From a virus, in the IMG/VR virus record IMGVR_UViG_3300022413_000026, positions 1 through 35,686 of that record: a DNA stretch of 35,686 bases. One strand, given 5' to 3'. The notes beneath the pieces were generated by a model, which had not been told where the DNA came from, ran no database searches, and saw nothing but the letters and a program-made list of their open reading frames with translations. Both the position numbers and the translations under genes were made by a program. Shown one piece after another: positions 23,818-31,728 of the stretch (its first letter is position 1; every line of letters begins with the position of its first letter).

Positions 23818-24413
23818 GAAAGCTCGATGACCCGATACGGTGACAGCAACGCGTTCACACCCATAGGCAGCTCACTGACGATGGTACCGATGACGGTATG
23901 CTCTCGGTTCTCGTACCAGTTGCCAATAAGCAGCAGCATTGCCTGGCGTAGTGGAGCCGGCACGGCAGCTTGTAATCCGTACCCGGCAACGAACCGAATA
24001 GTCACGGCGTCGCGTATGTCACGGGTTCCAGGCCAAGACGAGTTATAGGCAAGGTCCACCCGAGGGCGCCACGTCTTGTCCGCGCTTAACGCATAGTTGC
24101 TCGCGTCGAACGTCTGCGTGTTGCCGTCCACATCCACGTAGCTAATCGAGGTAATGGACTGAATCGGAGGCAGTGGCAACCGGATGAAATCCACCACCGG
24201 GAACTCGTCTAGAAACAGGTCCCACGTGGCCGTTATCATCTGCCGCCCGAGATAACCGTCCCGCCCGTCCAGCACTTCCCGAGCTGCCGCAATAAGACCC
24301 TCGATGGCCGCGTCCTCGATGCCGTCGGTGCATTCGGACGCGCGGATGTGGTCTCGAGCCTCCACGAGGGACAGCGGCTCGACAGCTGGTGCAGTTACAA
24401 GCTCAAGTGACAT
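23814..24413 (-). CDS. Head-tail connector (gp6-like)
   Basis: A 199-residue protein of the gp6-like connector family, with an N-terminal helical domain (SLVEARDHIRA, IEGLIAAAREVLDGRDGYL), a strand-rich middle and a C-terminal PLRQAMLLLIGNWYENRE helix characteristic of the family. It forms the adaptor ring below the portal. It overlaps the neighbouring genes by 11 and 4 bases. Confidence 0.85.
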   Translation of the reverse strand: MSLELVTAPAVEPLSLVEARDHIRASECTDGIEDAAIEGLIAAAREVLDGRDGYLGRQMITATWDLFLDEFPVVDFIRLPLPPIQSITSISYVDVDGNTQTFDASNYALSADKTWRPRVDLAYNSSWPGTRDIRDAVTIRFVAGYGLQAAVPAPLRQAMLLLIGNWYENREHTVIGTIVSELPMGVNALLSPYRVIELS

Positions 24414-24705
24414 TAGACCGCCTCACCCATCGTTCGGAAGAAACCGCAGCCACTAAGGCGCCGCCGCCGGACCACTCGATGAAGTGGCGCCCTTCTTGGC
24501 TGTACGTGTAGTCGTAGTAGTAGACGCCTACACCGGAGTTGGTGACAAGCACGGGGCTGTCCGTGTTCACAGCCGTTACCGTGGCACCGTCCGGTGGGCG
24601 TACCTTGATTGTCACCGTCGTCGGGTCAGCCGCCGCCCCGTTGATATCGGTAAACGTCACCGTGAACCGTTCCCGGTCATCAATGTCGCGTGCAATGGTG
24701 GGCAT
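24403..24705 (-). CDS. Ig-like small structural protein
   Basis: A 100-residue strand-rich protein (ERFTVTFTDI, TVTIKVRPPDG, YYYDYTYSQEGRHF) that reads as one Ig-like or bacterial Ig-type domain. Such proteins decorate heads or accompany connectors. AGGAG lies 7 bases before the ATG at 24705. It separates the repeat protein from the connector genes. Confidence 0.65.
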   Translation of the reverse strand: MPTIARDIDDRERFTVTFTDINGAAADPTTVTIKVRPPDGATVTAVNTDSPVLVTNSGVGVYYYDYTYSQEGRHFIEWSGGGALVAAVSSERWVRRSNVT

Positions 24706-24713
24706 GGCTACTC

Positions 24714-26705
24714 CTAACTCATGACGGCGCCGCGAACGGCACAGGTTTCCACAGCGCCGCTTATGGTACCCGCGAAAGCGGCTTCGCCTGGCTGCAGCAA
24801 TCCGGGGTTAAACACCACCACGGGTGACGCCGTGTCCGTCTCCGTGGCGCCAGTGACGGCCACGGTGAGAGTACCGAGGCTGATAGTGACGGCGAAGGCG
24901 GTGTCCGTCTCGGTCGCGCCAGTGACAACGACGACGTCACCTTGACCCACCGTGACAGCGGAGGCCGTGTCCGTCTCCGTCGCCCCGGTGACAGCGACCG
25001 TGAGGGCACCAAGAGAGACCGTGACAGCCGAGGCGGTGTCCGTCTCGGTAACTCCACCGGCGGAGACGGTGAGCGTACCGAGGGAGACGGTGACAGCAGC
25101 AGCGGTGTCCGTCTCGGTGACGGCACCAACAGCAACGAACTGCCCGCCCTGGTCCACCGTGACCGCCGAGGCGGTGTCCGTCTCCGTGGCACCAGTGACG
25201 GCGACGGTGAGAGTACCAAGACCCACCGTGACGCTGGCTGCCGTGTCGGTCTCGGTAACGGCACCAACAGCAACGAACTGCCCGCCCTGGTCCACCGTGA
25301 CGCTGGCTGCGGTATCGGTCTCGGTCGCCCCGGTGACGGAGACGGTAAGAGCCCCGAGACCTACCGTGACAGCCGACGCCGTGTCCGTCTCGGTCGCGCC
25401 AGTGACGGCCACGGTGAGGGTACCGAGGGAGACGGTGGCGCCGAAGGCCGTGTCCGTCTCCGTGGCGCCAGTGACGGCCACGGTGAGAGTACCGAGACCT
25501 ACCGTGACAGCCGACGCGGTGTCCGTTTCGGTAACGGCGCCGACGGAGACCGTGAGCGTACCGAGGGAGACGGTGGCGCCGAAGGCGGTATCGGTCTCAC
25601 TCGCGCCAGTGACGGCGATGTTCTGCCCGCCCTGGTCCACCGTGACAGCCGACGCGGTGTCCGTCTCACTGGCGCCGGTGACGGCGACGGTGAGCGTGCC
25701 GAGGGAGACGGTGGCAGCGAAGGCCGTGTCCGTCTCGGTGGCTACACCGGGGACCACATCGAGAGTGCCGAGACTAACCGTGACAGCCGACGCAGTGTCC
25801 GTCTCGGTAACGGCGCCGACGGAGACGGTGAGCGTACCGAGGGAGACCGTGACAGCAGCAGCCGTGTCCGTTTCCGTGGCGCCGGTGACGGCTATTGACT
25901 GGCCACCGCCGGCCACAGGCAACGAGTAAAGCGGTGGCCGCACACCGTAAACAAAGCCGAAAGGATTATCCCTCAGATAAGCACTCTCGCGGGCGTCGAG
26001 CACCCGATCCGCCCACATGCCTACATAAGCGATCCCACCGTCCCAGGTTTTTTCCTGCGCAGCCCACGACGGCGCGGCGAGACCGATCGCCAGATCCGCC
26101 GTCGTGGTCGGGAATGTGGCAACGTCCGTTACCGAATCGGAAGTCTGATCAACGCCGTCGACGTAAATCGTGCCGGTGGTCCCGGATCTGGTGACGACGT
26201 AATCGCGCCATTCCTCCGCGAACTGGTTATCGGCATCGAACTGGTTGGCGTCGCCGTCAAACCGGCACACCACGCGATTAGCCGTCTCATAGACCGTATA
26301 CCCGCCGCCGCCACTGCCGGCGGTTGACTTGTCCAGGATGCGGATAAAATTCTCATTGTGTCCCGTCTCATCAAAATACGCCCGGAACGCCCATGTCGCA
26401 CTGGACAAGCCCGACAGGGACCAGGGGTCGCTCGCGGTGACGCTAGGCCAGTACCAGCCGCCGGTATCCACCGCGCCCGGCGACCAGTAAACAAAGGAAT
26501 CTGTGTGCTTGTGCCGTTTCGGCTGGTTCTGAACGACCCCGGCGCGCGCGAGCATCGACCGCCCGGTAACAGCGTCGATGCAGTAGTTACCACCGAACAA
26601 CCAGAAGCCAACCAGCCCTTCGGCCAGCGGATGCTGACGATCGACCGCGTACGGCCAGGCAGGCGCGAGGTTGGAATTATTGCTTCGCGTGCGAGAGGGG
26701 CGCAT
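24714..26705 (-). CDS. LamG-like protein with 16 tandem 23-residue repeats
   Basis: A 663-residue protein. Residues about 30-255 look like a concanavalin A/LamG fold (LVGFWLFGGNY near the start, GTIYVDGVDQ, a WDGGIAYVGMWADRVL end strand). From about residue 265 to 635 there are 16 imperfect copies of a ~23-residue unit around ETDTA. The unit alternates VTGATETDTA, VSLGTLTV and occasional DQGGQ variants. The protein ends with a short Cys-containing tail. LamG domains bind carbohydrate, so a surface-exposed decoration or adhesin role is likely. The LamG half has many GATC sites and the repeat half has none, so the gene may be a hybrid. Confidence 0.75.
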   Translation of the reverse strand: MRPSRTRSNNSNLAPAWPYAVDRQHPLAEGLVGFWLFGGNYCIDAVTGRSMLARAGVVQNQPKRHKHTDSFVYWSPGAVDTGGWYWPSVTASDPWSLSGLSSATWAFRAYFDETGHNENFIRILDKSTAGSGGGGYTVYETANRVVCRFDGDANQFDADNQFAEEWRDYVVTRSGTTGTIYVDGVDQTSDSVTDVATFPTTTADLAIGLAAPSWAAQEKTWDGGIAYVGMWADRVLDARESAYLRDNPFGFVYGVRPPLYSLPVAGGGQSIAVTGATETDTAAAVTVSLGTLTVSVGAVTETDTASAVTVSLGTLDVVPGVATETDTAFAATVSLGTLTVAVTGASETDTASAVTVDQGGQNIAVTGASETDTAFGATVSLGTLTVSVGAVTETDTASAVTVGLGTLTVAVTGATETDTAFGATVSLGTLTVAVTGATETDTASAVTVGLGALTVSVTGATETDTAASVTVDQGGQFVAVGAVTETDTAASVTVGLGTLTVAVTGATETDTASAVTVDQGGQFVAVGAVTETDTAAAVTVSLGTLTVSAGGVTETDTASAVTVSLGALTVAVTGATETDTASAVTVGQGDVVVVTGATETDTAFAVTISLGTLTVAVTGATETDTASPVVVFNPGLLQPGEAAFAGTISGAVETCAVRGAVMS
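24805..25905 (-). repeat. Tandem array of 16 ~69-bp units
   Basis: Sixteen tandem units encoding the ETDTA repeats of the LamG protein. They share long identical stretches, so copy number can change by slippage or recombination. They also create long meaningless open frames on the other strand. Confidence 0.85.
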
Positions 26706-26714
26706 CAGGCGCGC

Positions 26715-27221
26715 TCACACCGAATCCAACTCTATGCCGGTGTACTCCAGGTGATTGTTTGTCCCCGTGCCATGAAACGCCGCGCCTGTGTTGTTGTGGA
26801 TTACCACGCACCACTCGAGAGGCATCTGCCCGCTAAACGCCGCCGCGACCGAAAACGGACCAAACAATATATCGGTGTTGTCGTCGGTCGCGGCAGTATT
26901 CGCAATGCCCAGCAGGCGCAACTGACGATATCCATCGACATGGGTGCTGCCGGTGGTCCCCCATGTAATGTCCGCGTCCCCCGCGTCGACGCCAGCCGTG
27001 AAGTCAACGCCGTCCCATGAACCCGCCACGTAAATGTCGATCTGCCCCGCCGCGGCGAGGGTTCCCGCCTGAATCGATCCGCCCACCAGCGCATCGATAT
27101 AAAGGTTTACCTGATTATCCACCAGTGCGCTACTGCACCATGTGTCGTCGTTATTCCCATCCGCCGACGTGATCGCGATCGCGGTAGCAATCGCTTGGTA
27201 ACTGGTATTCAGTGTCGCCAT
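26715..27221 (-). CDS. Probable structural protein, 168 aa
   Basis: A strand-rich, Gly/Ala/Asp-rich protein (QIDIYVAGSWDG, YRQLRLLGIAN, GPFSVAAAF) of the type common between capsid and connector genes in phages. No named domain. It is in the segment with unusually many GATC sites. The ATG overlaps the previous stop (TGATG). Confidence 0.6.
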   Translation of the reverse strand: MATLNTSYQAIATAIAITSADGNNDDTWCSSALVDNQVNLYIDALVGGSIQAGTLAAAGQIDIYVAGSWDGVDFTAGVDAGDADITWGTTGSTHVDGYRQLRLLGIANTAATDDNTDILFGPFSVAAAFSGQMPLEWCVVIHNNTGAAFHGTGTNNHLEYTGIELDSV

Positions 27222-27670
27222 CAGCTATCCCTCGCCGCCGTCCAGTCCTCGCGGCTGATCACAGTTCCCTGACCGAAAAGCACCTCGGCACGCGATAACG
27301 CCACCGTTTGCGCGTCAAGTGCCGACACAGTAGTGGAATTAGGGATCAGGGCGAACAGTGCCCGGAATTGCGCCTTGTACTGCGCGATCTCAATCCCAGA
27401 GCCGAACACCTCGACCAGAGTATGAACATAGTTGGCAAGCCCGGGCGGTGCCTGCTGGGCGTCGAGGTCCTGCGGATCATACGCGTCCATCATCGACTCC
27501 ACGTCAAACAGCCGTCCGGCAGTATCACCGCCGACGTTTAATGCGGCGTCATTCAAGAGCTTCAATAGCGGTTGCGTCGGTCCCGACGCGTCATAGCCCA
27601 TAGCGATCGGATCAGTCGTCACCTCGGTCTGCAACGACAAGAGATCAGCCGGATCCCCGCGATCGAACAT
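27221..27670 (-). CDS. Probable phage structural protein, 149 aa
   Basis: The start (DRGDPADLLSLQTEVTTDP), the NVGGDTAGRLFDVESMM middle and the ALSRAEVLFGQGT end match a set of phage proteins of unknown function that I recall beside capsid genes. GGGAG lies about 7 bases before the ATG. It is the first gene of the segment with high GATC density. Confidence 0.65.
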   Translation of the reverse strand: MFDRGDPADLLSLQTEVTTDPIAMGYDASGPTQPLLKLLNDAALNVGGDTAGRLFDVESMMDAYDPQDLDAQQAPPGLANYVHTLVEVFGSGIEIAQYKAQFRALFALIPNSTTVSALDAQTVALSRAEVLFGQGTVISREDWTAARDS

Positions 27671-27697
27671 AAGAGACTCCCAGGCGCGAGGGGGCGC

Positions 27698-28162
27698 CTA
27701 TGCTGCGGTGAATACGTCCGCTCCGAACTGCGCTGTCACGTCGCTGCCGTTCGACGTCAGCACGAAGTCGTGGAACGTCAACGGAATCAGCGCCGCGTCC
27801 GCACTGGCGCCAGTGTCATCGTAGCAGACCACCATGCGTGTAATGCTCTCGCCGCCAGCCAGCGCCGTCCACGTGGTGTTCGGCAGCGTGTACGAATTGT
27901 CGTCCGCGCTGTCATCCGGCGCCGGTGTGGCCGCAAGGTCTACGTCAGTGAGGTCCTTGTCCACGTAGCTGCCATCCGTCGGCCGCGCAAGCGTCCCAGC
28001 CAACAACGCGGCGATGTCGTCGAACGCCTCGATGTCGTCATCGGCTTCCGTACCAGTGAAAAGAATCAGCGTAAGAACGCTGCCGGTTGGGTCGTTGGAC
28101 TTCACGCGATCGTAGTATTCTTTCGCGCGGCCTTTGGCAATGTTGCATACTCCGTCAGCCAT
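27698..28162 (-). CDS. Probable head decoration/structural protein, 154 aa
   Basis: Starts MADGVCNIAKGRAKEYYDRV and continues with SVLTLILFTG, a helix with an ALLAG segment, and strands ending in LIPLTFHDFVLTSNG. The pattern is typical of small structural proteins encoded downstream of HK97-type capsids. It overlaps the glycosyltransferase-like gene by 8 bases. GATC is again rare here, so it belongs to the resident genome. Confidence 0.6.
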   Translation of the reverse strand: MADGVCNIAKGRAKEYYDRVKSNDPTGSVLTLILFTGTEADDDIEAFDDIAALLAGTLARPTDGSYVDKDLTDVDLAATPAPDDSADDNSYTLPNTTWTALAGGESITRMVVCYDDTGASADAALIPLTFHDFVLTSNGSDVTAQFGADVFTAA

Positions 28163-28997
28163 AATTCATGCTCCTCAATTCGGTCCCGTTGCTTGTAGGC
28201 ATCGCGTGCCAGATGTTATCCCACGCTGCCCCACTTTCCACCTCGTTCTCCGTGAACTGAGACCACGCAAGGTCTGTGCACCAAGCGGCTCGGTCTGGGT
28301 ACTCAACCGGGAAGGCCACGTCATGAGTCGACACCGGCCACGCCATAGCACCCTCGTCCAGGGTAACAGTCGGCACACCGTAAAGAACAGCCTCAACGGC
28401 TGCCGTGGAATTGTGTGTCACAGCCATGCCCGCTCCAGACAAATCGCTCACCAGGGAATGTACACCGGCACGTTCGGCCTTGCCGGGGCAGAACGAACCC
28501 CGTGCCAAGGGATGAGGCCGAAACATCACCCGATGACCAAGGGCCACCAACTCCTCAACCAGCGCCTCAAGCCACAGGTTGTACGGGAGACGCAAGCCAG
28601 CTAGGGCGGCGTCCCCTACACACTGCCCCAGTACCAGCGTATAGCCCCCAGATACGCGCCAGGGCTTCACACAATGGCCCCAGTGACGTTCCCACCGTTC
28701 GCCCCTGTCCTGAGCCCTCGGATACGTTCCGTGGCGTCCCAGGCCATTCCAGCCACACGAGGCCCATTCCAGCCGGTTAGGTAGGTGCCCGGCCTCCATG
28801 ACCAGGACCGGTAGCCCGGCACGGCGTAGTTCAGCCCCAGCACGCCACCCCCAGCACACGGCAAAGTCACCCCCAGAGCCGGGCGCGCTTGTACGTAGTT
28901 CTACGTCTATGCCGTGCCGCTCGAGCCCGGCGGCCATCGCACCACACCAACGCTTGTGATGAGCCATACCCGGCGACATGACCACAGCGGCTCGCAT
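28155..28997 (-). CDS. Glycosyltransferase-like protein (GT-B/capsular polysaccharide type)
   Basis: A 280-residue protein with the C-terminal half of a GT-B-like sugar or phosphate-polymer transferase: VMFRPHP, then HNSTAAVEAVLYGVPTV with a following WPVS segment. This is the nucleotide-sugar binding pattern found in KpsC/CDP-glycerol type enzymes. It is an unusual gene within a structural operon, downstream of a methyltransferase and a DUF115-like gene, so it may glycosylate virion proteins or act on host surface. The ATG at 28997 shares its A with the previous stop (TGATG); GTG 29000 is an alternative. Confidence 0.62.
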   Translation of the reverse strand: MRAAVVMSPGMAHHKRWCGAMAAGLERHGIDVELRTSAPGSGGDFAVCWGWRAGAELRRAGLPVLVMEAGHLPNRLEWASCGWNGLGRHGTYPRAQDRGERWERHWGHCVKPWRVSGGYTLVLGQCVGDAALAGLRLPYNLWLEALVEELVALGHRVMFRPHPLARGSFCPGKAERAGVHSLVSDLSGAGMAVTHNSTAAVEAVLYGVPTVTLDEGAMAWPVSTHDVAFPVEYPDRAAWCTDLAWSQFTENEVESGAAWDNIWHAMPTSNGTELRSMNYG

Positions 28998-29569
28998 CAC
29001 ACATCCACCCGCCAGCCCTCGGACACATACTGACGCTGCTCACTGAGCCACGTAATCAAGGCCCCATCAAACCACCGGCGGAACATCCGGTCCCATTCGT
29101 CATACGCCCGAATGTTGATATGGAGGTCTTCGCCAGACGGCAGACGCGAGGGACGATTGTTCGCTGTCAGCACAACATGGCGCCGCGCGACGCGGTGTAA
29201 CTCACGGCACACAAGCTCATCATCTCCCGGTGGCAAATGTTCGATGACGTCAAACAGGCTAACGACGTCGAACGCATCATCCGGGAACGGCAAGTCATGG
29301 CCTTGGGCTTCGACCACGGTGCTGCCGTCAATGAGGTCCGCCACCACCTCCGTACCCTTGTAACTTGTGAAGCCAAGCTCGCGAGCATGTATCAGCATCT
29401 CACCCCGGCCGCACCCGACATCGAGATAGGTGCCCCGGCATGGAAGGTCGCGAAGGTCCTTGATGGCATCCACCATGCGACGGTCGCCCATTCTGTAGTT
29501 AGGCAGCTTGTACGCTACGTCGTACTTGGCCTGCTCGGCAGCTCGCACCGTGTCCATGATGGTTGTCAC
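28997..29569 (-). CDS. SAM-dependent methyltransferase
   Basis: A 190-residue class I methyltransferase: motif I YLDVGCGRGEML near residues 48-59, an acidic loop (GTEVV), and LPFPDDAFDVVSLFDVIEHL as motif II, the pattern of small-molecule/sugar methyltransferases. No DNA methyltransferase catalytic motif (DPPY/NPPY or PC) is seen, so this is unlikely to modify DNA. The GTG at 29569 has GAGGG 5 bases upstream and overlaps the previous stop (GTGA); an ATG at 29557 is an alternative. Confidence 0.8.
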   Translation of the reverse strand: MTTIMDTVRAAEQAKYDVAYKLPNYRMGDRRMVDAIKDLRDLPCRGTYLDVGCGRGEMLIHARELGFTSYKGTEVVADLIDGSTVVEAQGHDLPFPDDAFDVVSLFDVIEHLPPGDDELVCRELHRVARRHVVLTANNRPSRLPSGEDLHINIRAYDEWDRMFRRWFDGALITWLSEQRQYVSEGWRVDV

Positions 29570-30138
29570 AAGATGCCCTCTAGTTGGTGCTTGGGGAAAC
29601 AATGAAGCGCGCTGGTAGGCGTGCAGTTGATTACCTCCACGTCGGCGTCCGCGAGGTCTTCGACAGCACCCGCGAACGCCGCCACCCAGTTGTCGAAGTT
29701 ACGTTGCTGCGGATTGTTCAGCCCCTTGGGATGGTCACCGTGCCAATGGACGCGCCCCTCGGGCGAGGCCCCCATATCACAGCCCAACAACACAACACGG
29801 GAAGCACCCATCAGCATGACAAGGTTCAAAGCCTGAAACGTACTGTTGCAGCCCTGGTGTATGTACATCGGGTCAAAGGACAACCCCGGCCGGTCCCGGC
29901 TCTCGATGTGTTGCACACCGTTGCCGACATCATCCTGTGACACCTTGAGACCGGCAAACGTGGGACGTTCCACTTCCCACCACGTGGCGTCGCAGCCATA
30001 CAGAAGGTCAGCCCACGGGGCGAGCCGGTAGGTGGTGTTAATTACGGCCGTTCGCGCTTTGCCTTTGACGTACTCGACCTGCTCGCCGGTGAGCGACGGC
30101 CCGCTAGCGATGATTGCGACGGTTTCCCCTGGCCAGAT
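29566..30138 (-). CDS. DUF115/norphogenetic-like protein, start not resolved
   Basis: The frame reads IWPGETVAIIASGPSLTG at its start, then INTTYRLAPWADLLYGCDATWW, MYIHQGCNSTFQALNLVML and VVLLGCDMG. This is the pattern of the phage norphogenetic/DUF115-like family, whose members are often linked to surface glycosylation. The open frame runs back to 30249 without any ATG, GTG or TTG before the conserved region, and the next usable start (GTG at 29973) would delete ~55 conserved residues. The coordinates start at the first conserved codon (ATC 30138). A frameshift from the overlapping upstream gene, a non-standard start, or an indel are the choices. Confidence 0.7.
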   Translation of the reverse strand: MWPGETVAIIASGPSLTGEQVEYVKGKARTAVINTTYRLAPWADLLYGCDATWWEVERPTFAGLKVSQDDVGNGVQHIESRDRPGLSFDPMYIHQGCNSTFQALNLVMLMGASRVVLLGCDMGASPEGRVHWHGDHPKGLNNPQQRNFDNWVAAFAGAVEDLADADVEVINCTPTSALHCFPKHQLEGIL

Positions 30139-30344
30139 TCTCGGGACTGGAGGCCAGGGGCTGGCGAAGGGTCGACCTGGATTACCTTCTTCTCGATACG
30201 CGGGCCGACCTTGATAGCCAACTCGTTCAGCAGAAGGTCCTGTGCCAGGTCATCGCTCATATCTTCCGGAATCCGGTAGACGCCGGGGTACCAAATACGC
30301 CGCACGTCGCGGAACACAGAAAGCAATTCAATTCGATGCTTCAT
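30042..30344 (-). CDS. Small protein after the capsid gene, with C-terminal overlap
   Basis: A 100-residue frame starting at ATG 30344. The first ~60 residues (YPGVYRIPEDMSDDLAQDL, then LAIKVGPRIEKK) look like a genuine small phage protein of the type found near capsid genes. The last ~35 residues are Ser/Arg-rich and overlap the conserved start of the DUF115-like frame, so that tail may not be real or may reflect an indel. Its Shine-Dalgarno lies 36 bases away but is bridged by a hairpin. Confidence 0.5.
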   Translation of the reverse strand: MKHRIELLSVFRDVRRIWYPGVYRIPEDMSDDLAQDLLLNELAIKVGPRIEKKVIQVDPSPAPGLQSRESGQGKPSQSSLAGRRSPASRSSTSKAKRERP

Positions 30345-30388
30345 GCCGTACCGGGGCCAGCCCGTGAGCCGGCCCCGGTTCCTCCCTT
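30345..30388 (-). promoter_or_regulatory. Hairpin-bridged ribosome binding site
   Basis: On the leftward strand AAGGGAGG (30388-30381) is followed by A, then ACCGGGGCC (30379-30371), a 12-base loop and GGCCCCGGT (30358-30350), then ACGGC and ATG 30344. The perfect 9-bp stem reduces the distance from GGGAGG to ATG from 36 to about 6 bases when folded. A comparable arrangement is known for phage T4 gene 25. It could also serve as an mRNA stability element after the capsid gene. Confidence 0.6.
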
Positions 30389-30398
30389 CAGATTGTGA

Positions 30399-31697
30399 CT
30401 ACGCGATGGTGGTCTTGATCCACTTGATGGCGTCGTTGTTCAACACGGTGCCACCCTCGCGGCGGCGAATGTAGAACCGAACAAAGCCGACGTTGGTGAC
30501 GTTGTCGCGCGTGATACGCAGGCCTACCCGGTCTGCGAGCACGTAGCCCTTGCGGAAGTCACCGAACGCGATCGGGAGGTTGTTGGTCCCGATGTCGTCC
30601 AGCTGTTCCCAGGTGCGATGGTCGTACCCGAGCAACCGGTCAGGCTCACCACCGGCAAGCCCAGGCTGCCACAGGTACTGGTTCTGCGTGTCCTTGAGCT
30701 TGCGTACCGCCGCCGTGGTGTTTGAGTTCATCACGAACGTGCCGTTTGCCCGGTACATGCTGTTCAGCTTGTAGACAAGCGAGATGAGCGAATCGGCCTG
30801 GACCTCGGCCACCACCGGGGAGTCGTCCCCGAGGCTCGCAATGAACTCGTACACTGCGGCAGCACGTAGCGGAGAGTTGAAGTCCGCCACCTCCGTCGGT
30901 GCACTGTTGACCATGCCGGTGGGCTTGGACGTCCCGTCGCCACTGATGACCGCGCTGCCTTCCTGAAGTGCAAACTCCTGCGCCACTTCCTCGGCAAGCC
31001 ACTGTTCGACGTTGAAGAACACATCGTCCAGAGACCATTCCGACGCTTGCGGGTAAGCGTAGAGCTCGCCGAACGTCGGGGCTGCCTCGCGCAGCTGCGG
31101 TGTGTTCGTCTCCGACCGGGTACCGGCTTCACCGACCCACCCGGAACTGCCGCCGCGAATGTTCACCAGTTCCTTGTAGTCCGACGTCCCGACTGCGACC
31201 ACCTTGACCAAGTCACGCACCGGGGAGAACTTTTTCTCGAGCCGCGCAATCTCGGTGCCAATCTGTTCCGGCACCGCGAAGCCACCGGCTGCACCGGTAG
31301 CAATCGACACGGCTTTCATCTCGATGGCCTTGCGGCTCAAGTCTTGAAGCCGCTGCTCATCGTTCGGGCTCTGTCCCTTGTTCCGAATCCAGTTCTCGAA
31401 CGCGTCGTTGTACTCGTCCTTGAGCTTGTCCTCAGCCGTCTTGCCTGGGCTCTTGCTTCTGGACTCCAGCTCCTCGATGCGATCGCGCTGGTATTCCATC
31501 TCCGTGCCGAGTTCCATCTTCAGTTCGGCGAACTTCTTCAGGTCGACCTCGATACGGCCAAGCTTCTCGTTAAGCTCGCCCGCCTTGACCGTGTCACCCT
31601 TCTCGATAGCCTCGATGCGGGCATCGTTGGTGTTCTTGAACTCCTCGAACGCCGTTGCCTGGGCGTCAATCGATTCTGCAATTTTCTGCCAACTCAT
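30399..31697 (-). CDS. Major capsid protein (HK97 fold)
   Basis: A 432-residue HK97-type coat protein. The first ~120 residues are a charged helical scaffold-like delta domain (MSWQKIAESIDAQ, RIEELESRSKS). The capsid core begins near GGFAVPEQIGTEIARL and includes the ETNTP, GDGTSKPTGMV and GYDHRTWEQ segments seen in the family. The delta domain is presumably removed by the protease encoded next. ATG at 31697 follows GAGGTAA by about 8 bases; a longer in-frame start lies within the upstream intergenic gap and lacks a ribosome site. Confidence 0.92.
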   Translation of the reverse strand: MSWQKIAESIDAQATAFEEFKNTNDARIEAIEKGDTVKAGELNEKLGRIEVDLKKFAELKMELGTEMEYQRDRIEELESRSKSPGKTAEDKLKDEYNDAFENWIRNKGQSPNDEQRLQDLSRKAIEMKAVSIATGAAGGFAVPEQIGTEIARLEKKFSPVRDLVKVVAVGTSDYKELVNIRGGSSGWVGEAGTRSETNTPQLREAAPTFGELYAYPQASEWSLDDVFFNVEQWLAEEVAQEFALQEGSAVISGDGTSKPTGMVNSAPTEVADFNSPLRAAAVYEFIASLGDDSPVVAEVQADSLISLVYKLNSMYRANGTFVMNSNTTAAVRKLKDTQNQYLWQPGLAGGEPDRLLGYDHRTWEQLDDIGTNNLPIAFGDFRKGYVLADRVGLRITRDNVTNVGFVRFYIRRREGGTVLNNDAIKWIKTTIA

Positions 31698-31728
31698 TTG
31701 AGTTACCTCGGTTCTGTGATGTGCTGTA

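Noticed and set aside
24942-25929. Two rightward open frames of over 300 codons with repeated sequence
   Set aside because: They mirror the tandem repeats of the LamG gene; repetition keeps all frames open. No start signals support them.
28997-29569. Methyltransferase as a DNA methylase for GATC
   Set aside because: It has class I motif I and a small-molecule pattern but no DPPY/NPPY or PC catalytic motif.
30122-30128. A second GGGAAAC heptamer on the leftward strand near the DUF115-like gene
   Set aside because: A -1 slip there leads from the unused third frame into the upstream gene's frame, so it cannot join the two genes in question.
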